Source: JBFGFX01 sp965232455 (GTDB lineage Bacteria; Pseudomonadota; Gammaproteobacteria; Steroidobacterales; Woeseiaceae). From it: a stretch of DNA of 64,000 bases. Each line of letters starts with the position of its first letter. The stretch's first letter is position 1. The stretch lies in contig OZ246981.1 of assembly GCA_965232455.1 (NCBI GenBank), positions 1,364,001 through 1,428,000 of the forward strand, written 5' to 3'. Below, piece after piece: positions 49,503 through 58,687 of this stretch. The position numbers were made by a program, and so were the translations under genes. Below the pieces are notes generated by a model, which was given only the letters and a program-made list of their open reading frames with translations, ran no database searches and had not been told where the DNA came from.

Positions 49503-51335
49503 ATTTTCCGCATGGAGGTCGTTGTATATCCGCTCCGCGAGTGAACGGCTGATGCCGTCAACCTTTACGAGGTCGTCAATTCCCGCGCCGCGTACGCCCT
49601 GCAAACCCCCAAATTGCCGCAGCAGCTCGCGCCGCCGTTTCGGCCCCAGTCCGGGAATCTCTTCCAGCCGTGACACTTTTCGCGCTTTCGCCCGGCGCTG
49701 CCGGTGGCCGGTAATGGCAAACCGGTGTGCCTCGTCTCGAATCTGCTGAATGAGATGCAGCGCGGGCGAATCCGCAGGCAGTATAGTGGGCGTGGATTTG
49801 CCTGCCAAGAAAAGCTGTTCCATCCCGGCCTTGCGCGAGCGTCCCTTGGCCACCGCAACCACCTGCAGCCAGCCCAGTTCGAGTTCGTCGAGGATGGTCA
49901 TGGCGGCGGCGAGTTGGCCCTTGCCGCCATCGACGAACAGCACATCCGGCATCGCCACCTCTCCTTTCTTAACCCGCGCGTATCGCCGCCGCAGCGCCTC
50001 GGCCATTGCGGCGTAGTCGTCACCGGCGCTCGCCGGCTTCAGGTTGAAACGCCGATAATCGCTTTTTAACGGCCCGCCTTGGTTAAAAACAACGCAGGAC
50101 GCAACAGTTGCCTCACCCGAGGTGTGTGAAACGTCGAAACACTCCAGGCGTTCGGGCGGGCCTTCCAATTCCAGAATCTCCGCCAGCGCGGCAAACTGGC
50201 GTCTGAGCGTCGCGTTGCTGGCCGCACGGATCTTCAAGCCCTGATCGGCGTTGGTTCTGGCGAGTTCCAACCAGCGCAGCCGGTCGCCGCGCACCCTGTG
50301 ATGGATCCGCACTTTGTGTTCCGACCGGTCGCTGAGCCCGGCTTCCAGCAGTTCGCGGTCCTCGAACTCCGTCTCGACAATGATCTCGCCCGGCGCCGCC
50401 CGGCCGAGGTAATACTGCGACAGGAATCCGCTCAGCAGGACGCTTGCCGGGGCCTGTCCGCTGATCTTCGGAAAGTGGAGCCGGTTACCCTGCACGGCGC
50501 CGTGGCGGATGAACAAAACCGTCACGCAGTGCGCGCGCCCGTCCGAGGCGATGCCGACGACGTCTAGGTCCTTGGCCGTGTGGCGGGAGATCAGCTGCTC
50601 CGCTTCCACCTTCTTCAGCCGAACGATTTGATCCCTGAACCGCGCGGCCTGCTCATAGTCCTGAGCCGCCGCGGCGCGTTCCATGCGCGCAACCATCGCG
50701 TTGATCACGCTCCGGTTCTTGCCCTCCAGGAAGAGCATGGCGGCGCCAACGTCCTCGGCGTAGTCCGCTTCCGAAACCAGGTTGACGCAGGGCGCCGTAC
50801 AGCGTTTGATCTGATACTGGAGGCAGGGTCTCGTTCGGTTTCGGAAGTAGCTGTCGCGACAATTGCGCAGCATGAACAGTTTCTGCAATTCGTTGAGCGT
50901 CTTGCGCACCGCGCCCGCGCTCGGATAGGGCCCGAAATAGCGGCCTTTGTCTTTACGCGAACCCCGGTAGAACTTCAGGCGTGGGTAAGGGTGCTCCGTC
51001 GAAACGTGGATGTACGGATAACTCTTGTCGTCCCGAAGCACGACGTTGAAACGCGGCCGGTGCCGTTTGATCAGATTGTATTCGAGGATAAGCGCTTCGG
51101 CTTCGGTGTTCGTGACCGTCACTTCCACGCCCGCCACCTGCGTCATCAGTGACGCCGTTTTCGCATCGGCATGCTTTTTCTGGAAGTAACTCGATACCCG
51201 TTTTTTCAGGTCGCCGGCTTTGCCGACGTAGATGACCTTGCCCTTCGCATTCAGCATGCGGTACGTGCCCGGGCGATGTGTCAGGCTTGCCAGAAAAGAC
51301 GTTGCGTCAAAGCCGTTGTCTGCCGTTTCGGTCAC
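49500..51335 (-). CDS. uvrC: UvrABC system protein C
   Basis: About 611 residues from the GTG at 51335 (a TTG at 51350, overlapping the upstream stop, is the alternative). GIY-YIG nuclease domain: FLASLTHRPGTYRMLNAKGKVIYVGKAGDLKKRVSSYF. Then the UvrB-binding UVR helix (VINAMVARMERAAAAQDYEQAA), the RNase H-like endonuclease domain with LECFDVSHTSGEATVASCVVF and DVLFVDGGKGQL, and a C-terminal HhH pair (EIPGLGPKRRRELLRQFGGL). It makes both incisions of nucleotide excision repair. The stop overlaps a MITE-derived sequence. Confidence 0.96.
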   Translation of the reverse strand: MTETADNGFDATSFLASLTHRPGTYRMLNAKGKVIYVGKAGDLKKRVSSYFQKKHADAKTASLMTQVAGVEVTVTNTEAEALILEYNLIKRHRPRFNVVLRDDKSYPYIHVSTEHPYPRLKFYRGSRKDKGRYFGPYPSAGAVRKTLNELQKLFMLRNCRDSYFRNRTRPCLQYQIKRCTAPCVNLVSEADYAEDVGAAMLFLEGKNRSVINAMVARMERAAAAQDYEQAARFRDQIVRLKKVEAEQLISRHTAKDLDVVGIASDGRAHCVTVLFIRHGAVQGNRLHFPKISGQAPASVLLSGFLSQYYLGRAAPGEIIVETEFEDRELLEAGLSDRSEHKVRIHHRVRGDRLRWLELARTNADQGLKIRAASNATLRRQFAALAEILELEGPPERLECFDVSHTSGEATVASCVVFNQGGPLKSDYRRFNLKPASAGDDYAAMAEALRRRYARVKKGEVAMPDVLFVDGGKGQLAAAMTILDELELGWLQVVAVAKGRSRKAGMEQLFLAGKSTPTILPADSPALHLIQQIRDEAHRFAITGHRQRRAKARKVSRLEEIPGLGPKRRRELLRQFGGLQGVRGAGIDDLVKVDGISRSLAERIYNDLHAEN

Positions 51336-51346
51336 TGCTGTTCGGT

Positions 51347-51979
51347 TCAACGTTCCAGGAGTTCTCGCGCCTTCGCGAACACCGCCTCGAACATGTCCGT
51401 CGTAAGTCTGCGGGTATTCGTGTTGTACCGGCTGCAGTGGTAGGAGTCCAACAACTGCATGCCGCGGATCTCGTGCACGGCCGCGTGCGCAAACTTGTAG
51501 TCGGCCTGACGCCCTCCCAGCGCCTTGACGATCGCCCGGTGCGCAATCCCGCCCAGCGCCAGCAATATCGAACCCGGCGGCCTGGACGCCAGCTCGTTTT
51601 CCAGGAAGACGTTGCACTCGTTGATCTCGGCGCCGGTCGGCTTGTTGTCCGGCGGCAGGCATTTCACCGCATTCGTGATGCGGCAATTGATCAGTTCGAG
51701 ATTGTCGTCCGCCGATTCCGAGACGGGCGAGCTACCGAACCCGAATTTGTGCAACGTTTCATACAACAGGATTCCGGCGTAATCGCCGGTGAACGGCCGG
51801 CCGGACTTGTTGGCGCCGTGCATCCCCGGCGCCAGGCCGACGATCAGCAGCTTTGCGGCAGGGTCGCCAAAAGGCGGCACCGGCCGGCAATAATAACCGG
51901 GATTTCGCTCGCTGACCTGATCGAGGAAACGGGCCAGCCGCCCGCAACGGCGGCAGTCACGATCGAAAACCGCGCCCAT
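51347..51979 (-). CDS. uracil-DNA glycosylase, family 5 (UDGb)
   Basis: 210 residues. The Fe-S Cys set is FDRDCRRCGRLARF, NPGYYCRPVPPFGD and ITNAVKCLPP. Motif A is GLAPGMHGANKSGRPFTGD (the GLAPA-like motif of UDGb) and motif B is SYHCSRYNTNTRRLT. Family 5 enzymes remove uracil, hypoxanthine and some other deaminated bases. The ATG lies 1 base from the end of the MITE, so its ribosome site (AGG in CAGGCCCTAG) and possibly its promoter lie in the element. uvrC follows directly. Confidence 0.9.
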   Translation of the reverse strand: MGAVFDRDCRRCGRLARFLDQVSERNPGYYCRPVPPFGDPAAKLLIVGLAPGMHGANKSGRPFTGDYAGILLYETLHKFGFGSSPVSESADDNLELINCRITNAVKCLPPDNKPTGAEINECNVFLENELASRPPGSILLALGGIAHRAIVKALGGRQADYKFAHAAVHEIRGMQLLDSYHCSRYNTNTRRLTTDMFEAVFAKARELLER

Positions 51980-51980
51980 C

Positions 51981-52249
51981 TAGGGCCTGTTAACACTATA
52001 CGAGTAATCCCTGCTGGGTCTGTGTGGCCGTCCAGCAAGGCGGAAGGAGCGCAGTGTAGCCAGTCTACATAAGCGACTGACAACGCCGCGGGGCGGCCAC
52101 ACAGACCCAGCCCTTCGGGTTGAGTCCCAAAAAACGCCACTCGGCGTTGCTCGTCGCTCATTTGGATTCACCAAACTTCTCTCCTCGCGCCTTGATTGGC
52201 GTTTTTTGGGGCTCAACAGGGATCACTCGTATAGTGTTAACAGGCCCTA
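51981..52249. mobile_element. 269-bp MITE-like element with nested inverted repeats
   Basis: Terminal inverted repeats of 33 bp (51981-52013 and 52217-52249) match at 32 of 33 positions, begin with TAGGGCC and end with GGCCCTA. Inside are two more dyads: an 18-bp perfect pair (52013-52030 with 52094-52111, GCTGGGTCTGTGTGGCCG) and a 20-bp pair (52120-52139 with 52197-52216, one mismatch). There is no reading frame. The TA at each end could be a target duplication, as made by TA-specific transposases. It lies between icd and the UDG gene. Confidence 0.85.
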
Positions 52250-52269
52250 GCGTGCCCACCGCCGCACCA

Positions 52270-53610
52270 CTAGTCGCTCATGTGGCGGATCACCGCCTCG
52301 CCGAAGCCGCGGGTACCGACCAGGGTCGCGCCGGGAATCAGCTGCTCCAGCTCATTCTCGACTTCTTTTTTGTCGTGCGGGTGCTCCTTGCGTATCGGCG
52401 CGCGAATGGCTTCGCGCAGCCTCGCCAGGTCGAAGGTCAGCTCCTTGTTGGCGATCGTCTTCGCAACGCCTTTTATCACGTTGTCCGCCGCTTCGTGCCA
52501 CCCCAGATAACGGAGCATCATCTCCGCGGACAGAATCAGCGAACCCGGATTGACGCGGTCCTTGCCGGCAAACCCGGGAGCCGTGCCATGTGTCGCCTCG
52601 AACACCGCGACCCCCTCCCCGATATTGCCGCCGGGCGCGATGCCGATCCCGCCCACCTGGGCGGCCAGCGCATCGGAAATGTAATCGCCGTTCAGGTTCA
52701 GCGTTGCGATCACGTCGTATTCCTCCGGGCGCATCAGGATCTGCTGCAGGAAGTTGTCTGCAATGACGTCTTTGACGGTGATTTCGCGCCCGGTAACCGG
52801 ATTCTTGAACGCCAGCCAGGGGCCGCCGTCTTTCTCCGTTGCGCCGAATTCGTCCCTCGCGAGCTGATACCCCCACTGACAGAAGGCGCCTTCCGTGAAC
52901 TTCATGATGTTGCCTTTGTGCACCAGCGACACCGAACTGAAGTCCTGATCCACACAGTACTGGATGGCTTTGCGGACCAGCCGTTGCGAGCCTTCTTTCG
53001 ACACCGGCTTGATGCCGATTCCAGAGCTTGCCGGGAAACGGATCTTTGTGACGCCAAGCTCCGTCTGCAGGAACTTGATCAGTTTCTGCACCTCCTGGGA
53101 ACCGGTCGGATATTCGATGCCCGCGTAGATGTCCTCGGTGTTCTCGCGGAACACCACCATGTTGACGAGGTCCGATTCTTTCATTGGGGTCTCGACGCCG
53201 GGGAAATACCGGATTGGCCTCACGCAGGCAAAAAGGTCCATCGTCTGCCGGATCGTCACGTTCAACGATCGAATACCGCCGCCGGTCGGCGTCGTCAGCG
53301 GACCTTTGATCGAAACGACGAAATCTCGGAGTGCATGTAGCGTCTCCTCGGGGAGATATTGGTCCGCGCCGTATACCCCGACCGCCTTTTCCCCGGCGTA
53401 CACCTGCATCCATCGAATACTGCGCGCGGAGCCGTAGGCGCGCTCGACTGCTGCATTGGCGACGTCGAGCATCACCGGAGTAACGTCGATACCGATACCG
53501 TCACCCTCGATGTAGGGAATGATGGGATTATCCGGCACGTTGATCGAATGATCGTTGTTGACGGTAATCATCTCGCCGTCTGCCGGCACGGCAATATGGT
53601 CGTAATGCAT
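52270..53610 (-). CDS. icd: NADP-dependent isocitrate dehydrogenase
   Basis: 446 residues. The active-site region RSLNVTIRQTMDLFACVRPIRYFPG carries the Ser phosphorylated in E. coli by AceK. Catalytic Tyr/Lys lie in FRENTEDIYAGIEYP and GNIMKFTEGAFCQWGY. NGDYISDALAAQVGGIGIAPGG and THGTAPGFAGKDRVNPGS complete the site. It is longer at the C-terminus than the E. coli enzyme (416), with an extra basic, charged segment (RAPIRKEHPHDKKEVENEL). It starts a leftward group followed by the MITE and DNA-repair genes. Confidence 0.95.
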   Translation of the reverse strand: MHYDHIAVPADGEMITVNNDHSINVPDNPIIPYIEGDGIGIDVTPVMLDVANAAVERAYGSARSIRWMQVYAGEKAVGVYGADQYLPEETLHALRDFVVSIKGPLTTPTGGGIRSLNVTIRQTMDLFACVRPIRYFPGVETPMKESDLVNMVVFRENTEDIYAGIEYPTGSQEVQKLIKFLQTELGVTKIRFPASSGIGIKPVSKEGSQRLVRKAIQYCVDQDFSSVSLVHKGNIMKFTEGAFCQWGYQLARDEFGATEKDGGPWLAFKNPVTGREITVKDVIADNFLQQILMRPEEYDVIATLNLNGDYISDALAAQVGGIGIAPGGNIGEGVAVFEATHGTAPGFAGKDRVNPGSLILSAEMMLRYLGWHEAADNVIKGVAKTIANKELTFDLARLREAIRAPIRKEHPHDKKEVENELEQLIPGATLVGTRGFGEAVIRHMSD

Positions 53611-53664
53611 CTGAAGCTCTCTGTCGTAATCGGGTAAGGTCAGAACGCGAGTCGCGTTTCCTCA

Positions 53665-53697
53665 TAGGGTCTGTTCACACTGCGCGAGTAATCCCTA
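53665..53697 (-). repeat. degenerate copy of the MITE terminal repeat at the aceB end
   Basis: TAGGGTCTGTTCACACTGCG and the following bases to 53697 differ from the 33-bp terminal repeat at 51981 by about five bases over the first 32. Its last three bases are the complement of the aceB stop codon. It extends further than the copy at uvrC, and it has no matching second end here. Confidence 0.7.
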
Positions 53698-55287
53698 ATC
53701 AATTTCTTCGTAGGCGGGCAGCGTCAGGAACGAGAGGAACTCGGTCTGCTTGGTAATCCGATCCAACAGCCGGGCCGCGCTGCGGTAGGCGCCGCTCTCG
53801 AACTCGCTATCACCGAGTTTTTCCCGCAGTCCGTCCATCTCCTCGCGCAGCAGCGCTTTGAAGTAGGCGTACGTCACGTTCCTGCCTTCATCCAGAATGC
53901 CGGTGTCGTGATGCACCCACTGCCAGATTTGCGCACGCGAAATCTCGGCCGTCGCGGCGTCTTCCATCAGGTGGTTAATCGGCACGCAGCCGTTGCCCGA
54001 CAGCCAGGCCGCCATGTATTGGATCGCGACACGAATATTGTCGCGCAGCCCCGCCTGGGTGATTTTGCCCTTGACCACCTGCAGGAGATCCGCGGCCGAA
54101 ACGTGGACGTCTTCTCGCAGCCTGTCGAGTTGGTGCGGACCCTTCATATGCTCGTCGAATATTGCTTTCGCCACGGGCACGAGCCCGGGATGCGCAACCC
54201 AGGTGCCGTCATGCCCGTCCGTGACTTCGCGTTCCTTGTCGGCGCGGACCTTGGCAATGGCCGCATCGTTTGCGGCGGCGTCGTTCTTGATCGGAATCTG
54301 CGCCGCCATGCCTCCGATTGCATACGCGCCGCGACGATGACAGGTTTTGATGACGAGCTGCGAATAGGTGCGGAGGAAGTGCGTCGTCATCGTGACTTCG
54401 CTGCGGTCCGGCAGCACGAATTCCGGATACTGATTGAATTTCTTGATGAAACTGAATATGTAGTCCCAGCGGCCGCAGTTCTGACCGACAATGTAATCCT
54501 TGAGTTCGTAGAGAATCTCGTCGATCTCGAACGCCGCGAGGATGGTCTCGATCAACACCGTGACCTTGATCCTATCCGGGGCAACCGCGCCCTGCTCTTC
54601 ACTGAACCGAAAGATGTCGTTCCACAATCGCGCCTCGGTATGAGACTCGAGTTTGGGCAGGTAAAAATACGGACCCGTGCCCCGCTTCTCGAGTTCCGCG
54701 GCGTTGTGGAAGAGATAGAGACCGAAGTCGACCAGCGCGGCGGGCGCGGGCGCGCCGTCGACGAGAATGTGCTTTTCCTCGAGGTGCCATCCACGCGGCC
54801 GTACGATCAGCGTTGCGGTGTTTTCGCCCAGCGCATAATGCTTGTCGTTCACATCCAGGCTGATGCTGCGATCGACGGCGTCTCTGAGATTGATTTGCGC
54901 CCGGACGACGTTCTGCCAGGTTGGCGTCATCGAGTCTTCGCAGTCCGCCATGAAAACGTTTGCGCCCGAGTTAAGGGCGTTGATGATCATTTTCCGTTCC
55001 GCGGGCCCGGTAATTTCGACGCGCCGATCGGTCAGATCGGCGGGCGCCTCGCAAACCCGCCAGTCCGATTCGCGGACGTCGCGCGTTTCCTCGAGGAAGT
55101 CCGGCATTTCTCCCGCATCGATCGCCTGCTGCCGCGTCGCGCGGCGGTTCAGCAGTTCGGCGACCGCCGGCCGGAACTGTCGGGTGAGCGCCGCGACAAA
55201 CTCGAGGGCGGCCTCGCTCAAGATTTCGGCAAACCCCTCGTCGAGGGCGCCCATGACTGACACGTTTCGGTTTGACCGTTTGCTCAC
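53695..55287 (-). CDS. aceB: malate synthase A
   Basis: 530 residues from the GTG at 55287 (AAGGA about 11 bases upstream), which restores the usual N-terminal length; ATG 55254 is a shorter alternative and a frame to 55491 is not credible. Family sequences: AERKMIINALNSGANVFMAD, MADCEDSMTPTW, GRWDYIFSFIKKFNQYPEFVLP, IKTCHRRGAYAIGGMAAQIP and NGCVPINHLMEDAATAEISRAQIWQW. It condenses glyoxylate and acetyl-CoA in the glyoxylate cycle. Isocitrate lyase is not in the window; icd is the next gene downstream. Confidence 0.95.
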   Translation of the reverse strand: MSKRSNRNVSVMGALDEGFAEILSEAALEFVAALTRQFRPAVAELLNRRATRQQAIDAGEMPDFLEETRDVRESDWRVCEAPADLTDRRVEITGPAERKMIINALNSGANVFMADCEDSMTPTWQNVVRAQINLRDAVDRSISLDVNDKHYALGENTATLIVRPRGWHLEEKHILVDGAPAPAALVDFGLYLFHNAAELEKRGTGPYFYLPKLESHTEARLWNDIFRFSEEQGAVAPDRIKVTVLIETILAAFEIDEILYELKDYIVGQNCGRWDYIFSFIKKFNQYPEFVLPDRSEVTMTTHFLRTYSQLVIKTCHRRGAYAIGGMAAQIPIKNDAAANDAAIAKVRADKEREVTDGHDGTWVAHPGLVPVAKAIFDEHMKGPHQLDRLREDVHVSAADLLQVVKGKITQAGLRDNIRVAIQYMAAWLSGNGCVPINHLMEDAATAEISRAQIWQWVHHDTGILDEGRNVTYAYFKALLREEMDGLREKLGDSEFESGAYRSAARLLDRITKQTEFLSFLTLPAYEEID

Positions 55288-55523
55288 AGGTTTCTTTATC
55301 CTTTTTAGCTTCAAAAACAAGAAGTAAAGGGAGCTTTCTAAAGATAATTCGCACCCACTGGGCGCGGCCTGGCAGAGGCGCGGCATGATACCCGGCGGCC
55401 GGTAGGCGCGCAATCTGGCGGAGCGGACCTCCGCCGACGCCGCGCCGGCAGCGGCGTGATCCCCGTCGCCCGTCGGGACGGGCTCGCGCACTAAACGGGT
55501 TCGATTACAAGCAGAGGGCGCGC

Positions 55524-56876
55524 CTAGCGTTTTCTGAGGCCGGCAATGCGCATAGCGACTTCCATCGCCTGCTCGTAGTTGAGCCGTGGATCGACCGCGG
55601 ATTTGTAGGCCCGCACCAGGTCGGCGTCACTCAAACCGCGGGCGCCGCCGGTGCACTCCGTCACGTTTTCCCCGGTCAGTTCGAGGTGTACGCCGCCGAG
55701 ATAACTGCCCATTTCCTCATGCACGCGGAACGCGGATTCGAGTTCGGAGACGATGTTGTCGAACCGTCGTGTCTTCGTGCCGTCGGCAGTGCTCTCGGTG
55801 TTGCCGTGCATCGGATCACACACCCAGAGCACGTTCGACCCGGTCGCTTTGACGGCACGAATAAGATCGGGCAGACAGTCTTCGATCCTTTTTGCGCCGA
55901 AACGGTGAATGAGCGTGAGCCGTCCCGGCTCGTTGTCCGGATTGAGGATTCGGATCAAATCCTGGAGCCACTCTGCACTCATGCCAGCGCCGACTTTCAC
56001 ACCCATCGGGTTTGCGACGCCCCGAAAATACTCGACGTGCGCACCGTCGATCTCCGCCGTCCGCATGCCGATCCACGGAAAATGCGTGGTCAGGTTGTAC
56101 CAGCGCTTGGTGCGCCCCAAAAATCGGGTCTGCGCTTGCTCGTAGAGCAGATGCAAACCTTCGTGAGCGGCGTAGATATCGGCCCGCTGGGTCTGATGCA
56201 GCTGCTGACCCGTGATCGATTCGAGAAAGTCCAGCGATTCCGAAATGTTGTGGACGATCTCGTGATACCGGTCCGCCATCTTCGAGTGTCCGACCCAATC
56301 GAGGTCCCAATACTCCGGGTGATGCAGATCGGCAAACCCGCCGTCGATCAGCGAGCGGACGAAGTTGATGGTCAAACCGGCGCGCTCGTAGCCGCGCAAT
56401 ATCAGCTCCGGGTTGGGTATTCGGTCTTCGGTCGTGAACGGGCTCCGATTCACGAGGTCGCCGCGAAAGCTCGGCAGCGTTTTTCCGTCGCGGGTTTCGG
56501 TGTCCGCCGAGCGCGGCTTTGCATACTGGCCGGCCATGCGTCCCACCCGGATGACGGGTTTTTTGAGGCCGTACAACATGACCAGACTCATCTGCAGAAG
56601 AATCTTCAGTTTTGCGACAATGCTTTCGGACGTGCAGTCGTAAAAACTCTCGGCGCAGTCACCGCCCTGCAGCACAAACGCGTCGCCCTGCTGCGCCCTG
56701 GCGATTTGCCGGCGAAGCGCGTCGATCTCCCAGGACGTGACGATCGGCGGCAATCGGCTGAGATCGGCAACCGCGCGTTCCAGCGCCTCCGCATCCGGAT
56801 AGGTAGGCTGCTGATTGGCCGTCATGGCCTGCCAGCTGGCGGGATGCCAGTCGGCGCGGGACTGCGTTCTACTCAC
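55524..56876 (-). CDS. class II 3-deoxy-7-phosphoheptulonate (DAHP) synthase
   Basis: 450 residues from a GTG at 56876 with GGAG upstream. Class II features are WHPASWQAMTANQQPTYP (start), VLQGGDCAESFYD (metal Cys), KKPVIRVGRMAGQYAKPRS, HFPWIGMRT, GVKVGAGMSAEWLQDLIRIL and WVCDPMHGNT, ending with HLELTGENVTECTGG. It condenses PEP and erythrose 4-phosphate at the entry to aromatic amino-acid synthesis. The plant/actinobacterial-type class II enzyme is here the candidate AroF; whether a class I enzyme also exists cannot be seen. Confidence 0.93.
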   Translation of the reverse strand: MSRTQSRADWHPASWQAMTANQQPTYPDAEALERAVADLSRLPPIVTSWEIDALRRQIARAQQGDAFVLQGGDCAESFYDCTSESIVAKLKILLQMSLVMLYGLKKPVIRVGRMAGQYAKPRSADTETRDGKTLPSFRGDLVNRSPFTTEDRIPNPELILRGYERAGLTINFVRSLIDGGFADLHHPEYWDLDWVGHSKMADRYHEIVHNISESLDFLESITGQQLHQTQRADIYAAHEGLHLLYEQAQTRFLGRTKRWYNLTTHFPWIGMRTAEIDGAHVEYFRGVANPMGVKVGAGMSAEWLQDLIRILNPDNEPGRLTLIHRFGAKRIEDCLPDLIRAVKATGSNVLWVCDPMHGNTESTADGTKTRRFDNIVSELESAFRVHEEMGSYLGGVHLELTGENVTECTGGARGLSDADLVRAYKSAVDPRLNYEQAMEVAMRIAGLRKR

Positions 56877-57146
56877 GGAAACTCCCGGTCTGTTCGACCT
56901 TAGATTTGGCGCCGGCGCGGGACGGCCGTTCGCGGACTATGCCACGAGCCGCTTCCGATGTACAAAAGTTACGCCTGCAATCAGCGCCTTGGCGCGCTTC
57001 GTCGCCATACCCGTCGAATCTCGCAAGCGCCCCGGCGCCCGCACGGTAATCCCACCTGGAAAGCCGCCTGGAGGATTGGCACAATGCGCGCCTGCCACGA
57101 TCCACGCCACGCTTCGCGGGCGGTCGAACCGGCACTGGAGCCCACG

Positions 57147-58664
57147 ATGAAAGAGATATTGGATAGCCTTGGACTGACCGCGGTCAACCCGGGCAGCTGG
57201 TCCGGCGCGAAGGCGATGCAGTCGGAGTCGGCCGCCGCCATCGAGTCGACCAATCCGGCCACCGGCGAGACGATCGCCAGCGTCCTGAACACCACGGCGG
57301 ACGAATACGAACAGATCGTCGCGGCGGCGCGCGACGCTTTCCTCGAGTGGCGCAAAGTTCCGGCCCCGGTACGGGGGGATGCTATCCGCCGGGTCGGCAA
57401 CGCGCTACGCGACAATAAGGATGCGTTGGGCAGCCTGGTCAGCCTCGAAATGGGAAAAATCAAGGCCGAGGGGGACGGCGAGGTTCAGGAAATGATCGAC
57501 ATCGCGGACTTTGCCGTCGGTCAGTCGCGCATGTTGTACGGCAACACGATGCACTCCGAGCGCCCGCAGCACCGGATGTACGAGCAATGGCATCCGTTGG
57601 GCATCGTCGGCACGATCTCGGCATTCAATTTCCCGGTCGCGGTATGGTCGTGGAATTCGTTTATCGCCGCTATCTGCGGCAACGTGAACGTCTGGAAACC
57701 TTCTCCGAAAACCCCGCTGTGCGGCGTCGCGGTGCAGAAAATCTGCAACGAAGCCCTCGCGGATTCGGGTCTTCCGGACGTGTTCCATCTGTTCAACGAC
57801 GGCGACAACGCGCTCGCCCAGCAGTTTGTCGACGATCGGCGCATCGACCTCGTATCGTTCACCGGATCCTGCGCGGTTGGCAAAAGGGTCGGCCATCGGG
57901 TGGCGTCACGCATGGGCAAATTCCTACTGGAGCTCGGCGGCAACAACGCCATCATCGTCGATGAGTCCGCCAACCTCGATATTGCCGTCCCGGGCATCGT
58001 GTTCGGTTCGGTAGGTACGGCGGGCCAGCGTTGCACGACGACTCGGCGCGTCCTCGTTCACGAGTCCCGCATGAGCGAGCTGAAGGAACGCCTCGTCGCC
58101 GCGTACGGACAGGTCCGTATTGGCGATCCCCTGGACCCGGAAACCCTGATGGGGCCGTTGATCGACAAAAGCGCCGTCGAGCGAGTCGAAGCGGCGGTGG
58201 CCGCGGTCAAGGCGGCCGGCGGCGAGCTGTTGTGCGGCGGCCAGCCTATCGATCGACCCGGCAATTTCATCGAACCCGCCATCGCGGTTGCCGAGAACGA
58301 GTGGGACATCGTTCAGGAAGAGACGTTTGGCCCCATCCTCTATCTCATTTCCTGCTCGGACCTCGACGACGCCATCAACAAACAGAACGGCGTTGCACAG
58401 GGCCTGTCATCGGCGATCTTCACCGACAACCTGCAGAACGCCGAGCGCTTTTTGTCGGCGACGGGTTCGGACTGCGGCATCGCCAACGTCAACATCGGCA
58501 CCTCCGGCGCAGAGATCGGCGGCGCGTTCGGCGGCGAGAAGGAAACCGGCGGCGGCAGGGAGGCGGGCTCGGACTCGTGGAAAGCCTACATGCGCCGGCA
58601 GACGAACACCATCAACTGGGGCAGCGATCTGCCGCTCGCGCAGGGGATCAATTTCGACCTGTAG
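57147..58664 (+). CDS. aldehyde dehydrogenase, ALDH7 (alpha-aminoadipic semialdehyde) type
   Basis: 505 residues from the ATG at 57147 (GGAG 7 bases upstream); a longer frame from 56958 has no support. The cofactor site is WSWNSFIAAICGNVNVWKPS and SFTGSCAVGKRVG, the catalytic Glu is in FLLELGGNNAIIV and the catalytic Cys in GTAGQRCTTTRR. The late signature GTSGAEIGGAFGGEKETGGG identifies the ALDH7/antiquitin (AmaB) branch, which oxidises alpha-aminoadipate semialdehyde/piperideine-6-carboxylate in lysine breakdown. It is divergent from the DAHP synthase gene. Confidence 0.93.
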   Translation: MKEILDSLGLTAVNPGSWSGAKAMQSESAAAIESTNPATGETIASVLNTTADEYEQIVAAARDAFLEWRKVPAPVRGDAIRRVGNALRDNKDALGSLVSLEMGKIKAEGDGEVQEMIDIADFAVGQSRMLYGNTMHSERPQHRMYEQWHPLGIVGTISAFNFPVAVWSWNSFIAAICGNVNVWKPSPKTPLCGVAVQKICNEALADSGLPDVFHLFNDGDNALAQQFVDDRRIDLVSFTGSCAVGKRVGHRVASRMGKFLLELGGNNAIIVDESANLDIAVPGIVFGSVGTAGQRCTTTRRVLVHESRMSELKERLVAAYGQVRIGDPLDPETLMGPLIDKSAVERVEAAVAAVKAAGGELLCGGQPIDRPGNFIEPAIAVAENEWDIVQEETFGPILYLISCSDLDDAINKQNGVAQGLSSAIFTDNLQNAERFLSATGSDCGIANVNIGTSGAEIGGAFGGEKETGGGREAGSDSWKAYMRRQTNTINWGSDLPLAQGINFDL

Positions 58665-58687
58665 GCCCTAAAGTGGGTGGCAGCGTC

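Noticed and set aside
51981..52249. Intact insertion sequence
   Set aside because: No transposase frame exists inside; it is too short and fits a non-autonomous element.
53908..55260. 450-codon plus-strand frame opposite malate synthase
   Set aside because: Malate synthase motifs are complete on the minus strand; the plus frame has atypical composition and no start signal.
53695..55491. Extended N-terminus for malate synthase starting at 55491
   Set aside because: The extra residues are low-complexity and have no homology to the family N-terminus; a GTG with AAGGA upstream at 55287 fits better.
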